Assembly (NCBI GenBank): GCA_017504435.1
Contig: JAFVRD010000053.1
Span: 124,001 to 188,000 of the forward strand
Direction: 5' to 3'
Length of the DNA stretch: 64,000 bases
DNA from: Lentisphaeria bacterium
GTDB taxonomy: Bacteria; Verrucomicrobiota; Lentisphaeria; Victivallales; Victivallaceae
Of the stretch, positions 8,640 to 16,688 are shown in pieces. Within the stretch, counting starts at the first letter, position 1, and each line of letters opens with the position of its first letter. Made by a program: the position numbers and the translations under genes. The notes under the pieces are model-generated. The model ran no database searches, was not told the DNA's origin, and was given only the letters and a program-made list of their open reading frames with translations.

Positions 8640-9695
8640 CTAAAGTAGTTGAACAACGATTGCAGCTATCGCCAGAACGATAACTGCGATGAGTACCGCC
8701 GGTATCAACATTGGATGGCTGGCAAGGAAGTCTGTTTTTTTATTGAATTCCTGACTCCATGATGAATTTCCCATCCCGGATACCGGGGCTTCCTGGGAAG
8801 AGTTTCCGGTCACAGACAGTGCCGGTGTCACTGCCGGATAGAGCCGTTTGCGTATTGCTCCGAGAGCAGAACGGACTTCTTTCCAGTTTGCCGGTCGTTC
8901 ATCCGGAGATTTTTTCAGCATCCGGTCGATAAGTCCGGCAAATTCTTTGTCCATATCCGGATTTTTCCGCAGCATCGGTTCAGGTTGACTGTTGAGATGT
9001 CCCTCCAGTATCTCTTCCAGAGTGCCCTGAAACGGAGCAATACCGCAATTAAGCTCATAGAGCATCACCCCGAAACTGTAAATGTCACTGCGCGGATCTG
9101 CGGAACGGCATTCCTGACGGATGACTTCCGGAGCGGCATAAAGCGGGGTGATCATGACATCATCATCCGAGATATCATTATCCGCAGAAGAACTGCGGGA
9201 GAGACCGAGGTCACAGAGCTTCAGCATCCGGTCTGTTGTCCGGATGATCATATTGCCGGGTTTGATATCTCCGTGAGTCATGGAAAAGTTTTCCCAGGCA
9301 TAATCCAACGCGCCTGCCAATTGCAACGACATATCCAGCAAAAATTTAGTGGATATGGTCTCCGGATGCTCCAGCCGGATCGTTTCCAGAGAACTGCCAT
9401 CGGCGAATTCCATCAGAAAATAATTGATCCCGTCCGGAGTTTCTCCGGCATCCAATGCCTGTATGACATTGGGATGGGCAAGTTTTGCCGCATTGCGTGC
9501 TTCGATGAATAAATTGCGTACAAAGCTCTGATCTTCTTCGTTTTCTGCATGGAGCAGTTTGCATGCAACAAAACGGTCGAGCCGTTTTTGTTTGGCAAGA
9601 TACACTACTCCGGTACTGCCGCTGCCGAGTTCACGGATAAGCTCGCATCCGGCGATTTCCTGTCCGGACAGACCATTGATTTTTACCGTACTCAC
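8640..9695 (-). CDS. Membrane-anchored Hanks-type serine/threonine protein kinase
   Basis: The 351 residues contain a full kinase domain: glycine loop GSGSTG (24-29), catalytic lysine in VACKLL (Lys46), HGDIKPGN catalytic loop (141-148), DLG replacing DFG (162-164) and APE (188-190). A low-complexity linker leads to a single C-terminal hydrophobic helix of about 24 residues ending at the C-terminus. The kinase domain should face the cytoplasm with essentially no extracellular sensor. HGD rather than HRD occurs in some bacterial kinases. The ATG overlaps the dgt stop as ATGA, so the two proteins are likely co-translated. Confidence 0.9.
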   Translation of the reverse strand: MSTVKINGLSGQEIAGCELIRELGSGSTGVVYLAKQKRLDRFVACKLLHAENEEDQSFVRNLFIEARNAAKLAHPNVIQALDAGETPDGINYFLMEFADGSSLETIRLEHPETISTKFLLDMSLQLAGALDYAWENFSMTHGDIKPGNMIIRTTDRMLKLCDLGLSRSSSADNDISDDDVMITPLYAAPEVIRQECRSADPRSDIYSFGVMLYELNCGIAPFQGTLEEILEGHLNSQPEPMLRKNPDMDKEFAGLIDRMLKKSPDERPANWKEVRSALGAIRKRLYPAVTPALSVTGNSSQEAPVSGMGNSSWSQEFNKKTDFLASHPMLIPAVLIAVIVLAIAAIVVQLL

Positions 9696-11023
9696 AGTGA
9701 AATTCCTTTCAGTTTCTGATACAAAGATACTGCATAGCTGTCACTCATTCCGGAAATATAATCCAACAGCCGCAACAGCCTGGTATAGGCAGGAGAACCA
9801 TTTCCTTTATGCGGCAATTCCAGATGAGGAAGTATGGCAGCTAAACGTTTGCTGCGGTAACTGGCTTTTTTACCGCCGGCTTCTTCTTTGGCGATCTCAT
9901 TGAGACAGGGCGCAAATACATCAAGCATACCGGTTACCAATTCAAATCCTGCACCGACGATTTCGGCGACAGAGCGGTGATTATAAATGTTTTCCACACT
10001 GCGCTGACGGATTTTTGCGAGAATATCTTTTTGCGGGATGGCTTCGGTCAACGGGGTGCGCCATTTGCCCTGCAGCAATTCATCATGATGTTTGATAAAT
10101 TGTTCAGCTGCACTGCGGACCAGCACGCCGATGGCGTGGGCGCGCATGAATTCCGCCCGGCGCAGCGGAGAAGACAGTGAATGGACATACTGCCGGGATT
10201 TTTCGCTGTCGATTATGGCCAGAAAATACTCTTCCAATTCCTCATATTCGATCAGGTTCATCCGCAGGGCATCTTCGAAATCCACCGTCAGATAAGCGAT
10301 ATCATCGGCGGCTTCCAGAAGAAAACTCAATGGATGGCGACACCATGAACAGGGGTTGTCGGCAAGCATGCCGCAGGATTCTGCAACTTCCGAAAAGAGT
10401 TCCGCTTCCTGTTGGAAAAATCCGCATTTTTTCCAGGAACTTTGTGAAGAACCGGGATATTTAGTGAATGTTCCCAATGTGGCGCAGGTCAATTGCATGC
10501 CGCCGGCATGATCGGGCATTTCCAATCTGGACAAAATCCTGAAGCCCTGCGCATTGCCGTCATATTTGAGAAAATCCGCCTGTTCCGCCAGAGTCATTTC
10601 ATTTTGCATTTCTCTGCCGGTACGGGAATTTTCAAACCAGTAGCGTATGGCCTCTTCGCCGGCGTGTCCCAGCGGAGGATTACCTATGTCATGAGCCAGT
10701 GCGGCTGCGGCTACGGCAGCTCCGATATCACTGGGGTGAGCTCCGCCGGTATCGAATTCTTTGCAGATGAACACTCCGGCGGAAGTTCCGAGACTGCGGG
10801 CGATACTGCCGGTTTCCATACTGTGGGTGAGACGGGTGTGGATATAATCGTTGCCGCTTAACGGGAACACCTGAGTTTTATCCTGAAGCCGTCTGAAACT
10901 TCCGGAAAACACGATCCGGTCGAAATCCCTTTGAAACGGGGATCGTTCCGGGGACAGTTTTCCCGGTTCGCCGCTGCCCAGCCGATGGGGTGAAAGCAGT
11001 TTTTTCCACTGCATTGTTTCCAT
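9692..11023 (-). CDS. dgt: Deoxyguanosinetriphosphate triphosphohydrolase-like protein
   Basis: A 443-residue HD-domain protein with RLTHSMETG followed by ALAHDIGNPPLGHAGE, which supply the His and His-Asp metal ligands, then DDIAYLTVDFEDAL and YNHRSVAEIVG. These are the signature blocks of dGTPase, which cleaves dGTP to deoxyguanosine and triphosphate and controls dNTP pools. The N-terminal block DRDRIVFSGSFRRLQDKTQV-type sequence (about residues 29-50) is also typical. The start has AAGGAG upstream and a divergent promoter region shared with the plus-strand hydrolase. It heads the kinase-fumarase-TRIC-PHP run. Confidence 0.9.
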   Translation of the reverse strand: METMQWKKLLSPHRLGSGEPGKLSPERSPFQRDFDRIVFSGSFRRLQDKTQVFPLSGNDYIHTRLTHSMETGSIARSLGTSAGVFICKEFDTGGAHPSDIGAAVAAAALAHDIGNPPLGHAGEEAIRYWFENSRTGREMQNEMTLAEQADFLKYDGNAQGFRILSRLEMPDHAGGMQLTCATLGTFTKYPGSSQSSWKKCGFFQQEAELFSEVAESCGMLADNPCSWCRHPLSFLLEAADDIAYLTVDFEDALRMNLIEYEELEEYFLAIIDSEKSRQYVHSLSSPLRRAEFMRAHAIGVLVRSAAEQFIKHHDELLQGKWRTPLTEAIPQKDILAKIRQRSVENIYNHRSVAEIVGAGFELVTGMLDVFAPCLNEIAKEEAGGKKASYRSKRLAAILPHLELPHKGNGSPAYTRLLRLLDYISGMSDSYAVSLYQKLKGISL

Positions 11024-11053
11024 AAAAAATTCTCCTTGATCTTTCCATTAACA

Positions 11054-11082
11054 AATGTACTGTCTCAAACGCAATTTTACAA
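11054..11082 (-). promoter_or_regulatory. Probable promoter of the dgt operon
   Basis: Read on the minus strand, TTGTAA (11077-11082) and TACATT (11054-11059) are 17 bp apart, about 30 bp upstream of dgt. Confidence 0.45.
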
Positions 11083-11091
11083 GTATTTTAT

Positions 11092-11119
11092 TTGTAATTT
11101 TTCTCAGAAATGCTATATT
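11092..11119 (+). promoter_or_regulatory. Probable promoter of the hydrolase-MlaA operon
   Basis: TTGTAA (11092-11097), a 16-bp spacer and TATATT (11114-11119), 43 bp before the hydrolase start. It is back-to-back with the dgt promoter. Confidence 0.55.
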
Positions 11120-11162
11120 TTTAACGAGTCAACATAATGCCATGAAAAAAGGAGTTATATCC

Positions 11163-12101
11163 ATGGATATAAAAGAAATTTCTTATCTGTCCCGTATTGA
11201 CAATTCCATGCAGCCGGCACTGTTCCGGGCAGCCCGGGCATCCGGTCCCCGTCCGCTGGTAGTATGTCTGCATACCTGGAGTGCCGATTTGACCCAGAAT
11301 TCAGATAACTATTTTTTTCGGGCGGCGGCACGGGACTGGCATTGCATTTTTCCCTATTTCCGGGGACCGAACTGGACGCCGGAAGCATGCGGATCTGATT
11401 TTGTGGTCTCCGATCTGGAGTGTGCAGTGGAATATGTAAGATCTGTTGCGGATGTCGATGACAGCCGGATATATCTGGTCGGCGGTTCCGGCGGGGGGCA
11501 TGCGTCATTGCTGATGGCGGGCCGCAAGCCTGAATTGTGGACGGCAGTGTCGGCATGGTGTCCGATCTCAGATGTGGCAAAATGGCATGAATTCAGTGTC
11601 CGCGACGGTCAGATCTACGCTGAACATATCCGTCTGGCATGCGGCGGCGATCCGCAAAAAGATGCGGCGGCTTATGAACAGGCGATGCACCGTTCTCCGG
11701 TGACATATTTGCAGCGCGGCAAATGTCTGGTGGATATCGGCACCGGTATTCACGATGGTCACGGAGGTTACAGTGTGCCGGTATCCCACAGTGTGGAAGC
11801 ATTCAATCTGCTGGCGGCACCGGAAGACCGGATCGCTCCGGAAGATATTGAATTTATGGTAAAATATGAGCGCATCCCCGAACATCTCAAATATCAGGGA
11901 GATGCTGATCCGGCTTACGGGCCTAACAAGGTTTTGCTGCGCCGGGTTTCCGGTTTGGTTCGATTGACGCTGTTTGAAGGAGCGCACAATTTGCTTCCCG
12001 GACCGGCATTCGGTTTTCTGGAACGGCAGAGCCGCGGGGCGGAACCGGTGTGGTCAAGCGGAGATAAATTTGATTCTCTTGATACGGAATTGGGGAAATG
12101 A
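11163..12101 (+). CDS. Alpha/beta hydrolase, prolyl-oligopeptidase-like
   Basis: The chosen ATG 11163 follows AAGGAG; upstream in-frame codons have no ribosome-binding site. The 312-residue protein has an alpha/beta-hydrolase core: VVCLHTWSAD (oxyanion region), a nucleophile elbow YLVGGSGGGHASL with Ser109, and a late histidine in LFEGAHNLLPG. It lacks a signal peptide and is probably cytoplasmic. It resembles peptidase S9 or acetyl-esterase-like enzymes that often act on decorated sugars, but the substrate is unknown. It ends in an ATGA overlap with the MlaA-hydrolase fusion, so the two are likely functionally linked. Confidence 0.75.
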   Translation: MDIKEISYLSRIDNSMQPALFRAARASGPRPLVVCLHTWSADLTQNSDNYFFRAAARDWHCIFPYFRGPNWTPEACGSDFVVSDLECAVEYVRSVADVDDSRIYLVGGSGGGHASLLMAGRKPELWTAVSAWCPISDVAKWHEFSVRDGQIYAEHIRLACGGDPQKDAAAYEQAMHRSPVTYLQRGKCLVDIGTGIHDGHGGYSVPVSHSVEAFNLLAAPEDRIAPEDIEFMVKYERIPEHLKYQGDADPAYGPNKVLLRRVSGLVRLTLFEGAHNLLPGPAFGFLERQSRGAEPVWSSGDKFDSLDTELGK

Positions 12102-14161
12102 AAAAAAGATCCGGCGTTTTTTGCCTGATAATTTCGGCGTTGCTGCTGTTGCTCTGCGGTTGTCATCATCCGGCAGCGGAATATCCTGAAGAGCATAGCG
12201 GAGCGTGGACTCCGTCGGAGATCGAAAATGTGCTTGGCGGTCATGATCCTATGGAAAAATTCAACCGTCCGGTGTTTGCCTGTACCGATTTTCTGATGAA
12301 CTATGTGGCAGATCCTCTGGGCAGGGTGTATACTTCGATTTTTCCCCGGCCGTTTATCAAACATTTTGACAATGTCTGTGTAAATCTGGAGTACCCCGCC
12401 CGTTTGATCAGTTCACTGCTGCAGGCGGAATGGCAGGCGGCGGGGACGGAAACGCTCCGTTTTCTGGCCAACACGACTCTTGGAATTCTGGGTATTTTTG
12501 ATGTGGCACAGGCATGGTGGTATATTCCTCCTGCGGAAGCTGATTTCGGTCAGGCGTTTGCGACTTGGGGGATCGGTCCGGGACATACGCTGATGCTGCC
12601 GATCGTGCCGGCGGTCAATGGCAGAGATATGATCGGGAAACTTTTTGACACGGCATTTGATTTGAAAACTTATATTCCTTATGCCGGTTACGCCACGTTT
12701 TTAAACCGTATGGTCGTTGCGCAGCAGGGGTATGATCAGGTGGTCAGCGGAGCATTGGATCCCTATAAGAACTTCCGGCAGTTGATGCTGGTGCGCCGGG
12801 AATTGCAGCTGAAAATGTATTTTTACAAAGAAGCTCAGCGGCAGATTGCAGAATTCAAGGCCCGGGCAGGACAGCCGGAACTCCCTCCAGCGGAAATCCT
12901 GCCGCTGGCACAGCCGGAATGGCTGCAGGGGAAATATTTGAGATTGTCCCGTTATTTTTCGCAGGACAATGTGACCGATTCCATGCGTTCGGTGATGTTC
13001 CGGGCGCAGAAAGATGATGATTTCTGGTATATGCCGCTGTCGGTTTTCAACTCTGATTTTATCCGCCAGGCTTATGTTCGCACTGTTGAATTGATTCCGG
13101 AGCGTCCCGGGATGTATTATGCGTTCTGGAAAGCTCCGGAAGTTCCGGAAAATGCACCTGTCCCTCCGGAAAAACTGGCGATATTGCTGCCTGGGATCGG
13201 CGGGAATTGTACGACCGGTATGTTGACTGCACTGGCGGAAAAATTTCACGGGGCAGGTTACGCCGTTCTGGGAACGGACAGCACTTTCAACTGGCGTTTT
13301 CTGCAGGCGGACGGGCAGGGATTGCCCGGATATCTGCCTGATGATGCCAAACGGATCCGGAGTGCTTTGACGGCGATATTGGAGGATCTGAAACGCCGGG
13401 AGTGGATAAATGCTCCGGAAATCGTGGTCTGCGGTTACAGCATGGGCGGTTTGCAGAGTTTGAAACTTGCCGAAATGGAAGAGCGTGAACCGCAGCTCAA
13501 CGCGGTCAGATATATAGCGATAAATCCTCCGGTGTCAACAGAATATGCTTTGCGTCAAATAGATCAGCTCATCAATGTCAGTGCCAAATGGAGCAAAAGT
13601 GAAATGTTGACCCGATTGTATGATAATGCCGGCAGAATGTTTATCAATTTGAGCCGCCGTTATCAGCACTTTGATCCGGCAGCAGAAGCTGTCAAGCCGT
13701 GGTCGTATCAAGTGCCGCTGGATAAAGATACGGCACGCTATATCGTGGGATTGTCATTGAAATTGTCCATGCGCGAATTGCTGTTGGCACAGCACATGGA
13801 AACACCTTTGGAGAATTTTCCTGAATATGCATGGAACAAGCGTAATGAGTTGTATATGGAGATCGACCGGGTTACTTTTGCCGGATATGCTGAAAAACTG
13901 CTTCATCCCCGTTATCCCGGGAAAAGCATGGCTGAATTGCTGGCGGCATCAGATTTGCATTCTTTGGAAAAAACCTTGAAAAATTCTTCCAAAGTCCGGG
14001 TGTTGCATACTCTTGACGATTTTCTGGTCAGCGAAAAAGATCGTAAATTTCTGGATTCAGCACTCAAAGATCGTATCAGTTGGTTTTCCAACGGCGGTCA
14101 CCTGGGATCACTCTATTACCGCAGTGCCTCGGATGCGGTGGTCAACGCCGCAAGTTATTGA
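12098..14161 (+). CDS. MlaA (VacJ) lipoprotein fused to an alpha/beta hydrolase
   Basis: This 687-residue protein starts with a lipoprotein signal peptide (lipobox LCGC, Cys22). Residues about 50-240 are an MlaA domain: DPMEKFNRPVFACTD, RFLANTTLGILGIFDVA, ADFGQAFATWGIGPG and LPIVPAVNGRDMIG. MlaA normally sits in the outer membrane and removes misplaced phospholipids. A C-terminal region from about 320 on is an alpha/beta hydrolase with LLPGIGGNC, CGYSMGG (Ser448), a candidate Asp640/641 and NGGHLG (His668). A lipid-handling channel joined to a possible lipase is therefore inferred. Ordinary MlaA ends at about 250 residues, so the fusion is the notable point. Confidence 0.85.
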   Translation: MKKRSGVFCLIISALLLLLCGCHHPAAEYPEEHSGAWTPSEIENVLGGHDPMEKFNRPVFACTDFLMNYVADPLGRVYTSIFPRPFIKHFDNVCVNLEYPARLISSLLQAEWQAAGTETLRFLANTTLGILGIFDVAQAWWYIPPAEADFGQAFATWGIGPGHTLMLPIVPAVNGRDMIGKLFDTAFDLKTYIPYAGYATFLNRMVVAQQGYDQVVSGALDPYKNFRQLMLVRRELQLKMYFYKEAQRQIAEFKARAGQPELPPAEILPLAQPEWLQGKYLRLSRYFSQDNVTDSMRSVMFRAQKDDDFWYMPLSVFNSDFIRQAYVRTVELIPERPGMYYAFWKAPEVPENAPVPPEKLAILLPGIGGNCTTGMLTALAEKFHGAGYAVLGTDSTFNWRFLQADGQGLPGYLPDDAKRIRSALTAILEDLKRREWINAPEIVVCGYSMGGLQSLKLAEMEEREPQLNAVRYIAINPPVSTEYALRQIDQLINVSAKWSKSEMLTRLYDNAGRMFINLSRRYQHFDPAAEAVKPWSYQVPLDKDTARYIVGLSLKLSMRELLLAQHMETPLENFPEYAWNKRNELYMEIDRVTFAGYAEKLLHPRYPGKSMAELLAASDLHSLEKTLKNSSKVRVLHTLDDFLVSEKDRKFLDSALKDRISWFSNGGHLGSLYYRSASDAVVNAASY

Positions 14162-15824
14162 GTACATACTGGACGATGCTGGGGGCGGTTTCTCCGGGAG
14201 CTGTGTTGCGGGAAACCTCCTCGATAGCGGCAAATATAGCCAGACAGCTTTCTTCATACGGGATGCCGCCTAATTCGGAGACCAGCCGGATGCCCCGGTC
14301 AAGAAGTTTTTTGTTGCTTACATTGACGAAGCTCATCCAATTTCCGGAAACTCTGCCCAGTTTAGCCATGATCCCGGTGGAAACGGTATTCAATACCAGT
14401 TTCAACGCCATGTGTTCCATCAGGTCGACCGGCGAAGCTGGACATGAAAAGGGAATGTGAAAATCTCCGGGCGTATTTCCGCCCAGCGAGAGGTGTGCTG
14501 TTTTGGCAAATGCTCCGGAATGCTGCCGGAATGCCTGTATGAATTCAGGAGTTGTTCTATTGCATACCGTCAGCATAACTGCCGCATCTCTGCCGGTGAC
14601 GGTGCGGGCGGCGGTATTCTCATTGCCGATTTGAAATTTGAGCAATTCATCCCGATCGATCTCCGGCGGTGCGGTAATCAGTTTTTCCGGAGCGTGCATG
14701 GCTGCGTAATCTTCACGTTGCCACTCCAGACAGCGTAATTTCCGGAGCATGGCACGGTTCCAGGTTTCTGCAGTGGAATAAAGCGGATTTTTGACAAAAG
14801 TCCACGGCGGCGGTGAAATTTTATCATCACATTTGACAAATGGCGGCAGCATGAATGTCGGAGTACGTTCAGTCGTGTCGGTGAATATATCCAGCATAAA
14901 TTCATCTGCGAAATAGGTGAGCAGGGCATGATCGCGGTAAACGCCGCTTTCAAAATCCACAAAATCCGCCATTGCTTGAATTGCATCAGCGGCAGTGAGC
15001 TGTTCAAGGACACTGCGGAAATTCAGTACGAAATCTTCCGCTTTGCTGCCGGATAATGCACGGGCGGCAAGTTCCAAAGCCGCCCCTGCCACCAGCTGTT
15101 CCGATGTGGTTGCCTGCATCCGGGTCGAACCGGCAAGAGCCATCGGACCGCAGCAGAGATCCAGCACGGTTACTCCGGGCGCGCGGATCGCCTGCCGGGA
15201 ACGTTCAAGTTTTTCTGCCAGAAGCTCTGCCGGATTATTGAAAAGTAAAAACACCGTACATTTCCGGTCAAGAGCTTCAAAAAGCGTTCCCAGCACCGAT
15301 GAAGTTTCTCCGCCTTCGGTGATCGCCACGAGCATATCGCCCTGACCCAGTGCCAGTTCCTGAACCTGCCGTTTGCCGAATATCTGAAAATCCTCAAACG
15401 ATTCCACTGAACGTACCAGTGCAAAATCTCCGCCGGTCATAATGCTCAGGACTTGATCGGCATACGGGGCGCAGGCGGAGGAGTTGGCACAGCACTGTTT
15501 CCACATACTCTCCAGCAGAATACTCAATCTGCCGGTGGCACCGCATCCGGAAAAGACCACTTTTTTCCCGGACTTGAGAGTGGAGAGCATGGTATCGGCA
15601 AAAGTTTGAAACTGTATCGAAGCAAAAATTTTTTCCGCCATCTGCAGGACATTGAAATCCACCTCCAGAAGATTATGGACCCCCTCGGCACTGGAACGGG
15701 CAAATTTTTTATCCATTTCCCGGGTGAGGGGATTGGATTGTTCGGTCGGCAGAAATCCCAGATGAAACTGGGTCTCATTATGCAAAAAATTACCGGCGGC
15801 GGCGCGGGCGGATTCTGAAATCAT
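14142..15824 (-). CDS. Double-SIS protein related to glucokinase regulatory protein / MurQ
   Basis: From ATG 15824 (behind AAGGAG) the product has 560 residues, about twice the length of MurQ etherase. The N-terminal half carries EQSNPLTREMDKKF, VVFSGCGATGRLSILLE and AITEGGETSSVLGT, the phosphosugar-binding SIS signatures. A second SIS-like half follows (VMLTVCNRT and KLVLNTVSTGIMAKLGRV). This two-SIS layout matches the GKRP group and its bacterial relatives. It could bind or isomerise a sugar phosphate, or perform MurNAc-6-phosphate etherase-like chemistry. Its 3' end overlaps the convergent MlaA fusion gene by 20 bp. Confidence 0.7.
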   Translation of the reverse strand: MISESARAAAGNFLHNETQFHLGFLPTEQSNPLTREMDKKFARSSAEGVHNLLEVDFNVLQMAEKIFASIQFQTFADTMLSTLKSGKKVVFSGCGATGRLSILLESMWKQCCANSSACAPYADQVLSIMTGGDFALVRSVESFEDFQIFGKRQVQELALGQGDMLVAITEGGETSSVLGTLFEALDRKCTVFLLFNNPAELLAEKLERSRQAIRAPGVTVLDLCCGPMALAGSTRMQATTSEQLVAGAALELAARALSGSKAEDFVLNFRSVLEQLTAADAIQAMADFVDFESGVYRDHALLTYFADEFMLDIFTDTTERTPTFMLPPFVKCDDKISPPPWTFVKNPLYSTAETWNRAMLRKLRCLEWQREDYAAMHAPEKLITAPPEIDRDELLKFQIGNENTAARTVTGRDAAVMLTVCNRTTPEFIQAFRQHSGAFAKTAHLSLGGNTPGDFHIPFSCPASPVDLMEHMALKLVLNTVSTGIMAKLGRVSGNWMSFVNVSNKKLLDRGIRLVSELGGIPYEESCLAIFAAIEEVSRNTAPGETAPSIVQYVLNNLRR

Positions 15825-15887
15825 ATTTTCTCCTTGTTTTTCCGGGTAAATATACACCGTTACTGCCGGAAAAACAAGGGGAGCAGA

Positions 15888-16202
15888 TCATAAATTCAGT
15901 GCATCAAGGTCTTTTCTGCTGAGAAAACCGCTGGTACGGAAAATGAGTTTTCCGTCCCGGAAATGCATCAACGTGGGAATGGTCATGACTTCAAGTCTGG
16001 ATACGAGCGCAGTATTTTCGATATCCTCAATATTCATTTCGCAGGCAATTATTTCCGGGTGAGTTTCTGCAAATTTGGCAAAAACCGGGGCGAATTGTTT
16101 ACACGGCCCGCACCAGTCGGCATAGAATTTGACCAGTACGTTTTTGCCGGGAGTTGATGTCAGGACTTTGAATTCATCAGCGGTGATATGTTTAACACTC
16201 AT
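15888..16202 (-). CDS. trxA: Thioredoxin
   Basis: A 104-residue thioredoxin with the canonical active site FYADWCGPCK (Cys31, Cys34) and the cis-proline loop MTIPTLMHFRDG. No signal peptide is present, so it serves as a cytoplasmic dithiol reductant. The ferredoxin-like gene lies 17 bp upstream on the same strand, so the two may form a small redox unit. Which reductase feeds it cannot be told from this window. Confidence 0.92.
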   Translation of the reverse strand: MSVKHITADEFKVLTSTPGKNVLVKFYADWCGPCKQFAPVFAKFAETHPEIIACEMNIEDIENTALVSRLEVMTIPTLMHFRDGKLIFRTSGFLSRKDLDALNL

Positions 16203-16219
16203 TTTTCATACACTTTCAA

Positions 16220-16585
16220 TTATTTGATGTTTTTTTCCGGTATCGTTACGCTGCGGGCGCGCAAGTATGCGGCGGCAGCGTCCATAAGTTCATAGCATTC
16301 ATGTTTACGCAAATGGTCAAAATATGCGGTAATATGTTTTTCTCCTTTGGGAATGATATTGTCCATGATCGCAAAAACACTGCATGGCGGGCAATCTTTT
16401 TCCACGGCTTTGATCGCGTTTTGCGGACACTCTCCGATGCAGCTGCCGTTGCCGTCACAGGCAAATTCCCGGGCCAGAACCGCCTTTTCTCCGGAGATTT
16501 CCAACGCTCCTTCCTCGCAGCAGAGAATGCACACTCCGCAGCCGTCGCATTTGGCGGCATCGATTTCAATGATCGTACGTTTCAT
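16220..16585 (-). CDS. Two-motif 4Fe-4S ferredoxin-like protein
   Basis: ATG 16585 follows GGAG and gives 121 residues. The first motif, CDGCGVCILCCEEGA (Cys13, 16, 19, 22/23), can bind one [4Fe-4S] cluster. The second, CDGNGSCIGECPQNAI (Cys43, 49, 53), has Asn46 where a classical ferredoxin has cysteine. The CDGxGxC form occurs in a family of small anaerobe ferredoxin-like proteins, so the missing cysteine may be a family trait rather than damage. A C-terminal tail of about 60 residues includes CPPCSVFAIMDNI. It is probably a cytoplasmic electron carrier beside thioredoxin; partners unknown. Confidence 0.8.
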   Translation of the reverse strand: MKRTIIEIDAAKCDGCGVCILCCEEGALEISGEKAVLAREFACDGNGSCIGECPQNAIKAVEKDCPPCSVFAIMDNIIPKGEKHITAYFDHLRKHECYELMDAAAAYLRARSVTIPEKNIK

Positions 16586-16688
16586 GATATTCTCCTCCAT
16601 TGACTCTGAATTTCAATATAAGTCAATGCCGGAAAAAATCAATATTTGTTTCCGGTTCGTTTTCCGGTCAGGGAATTTTTCAGCCATC

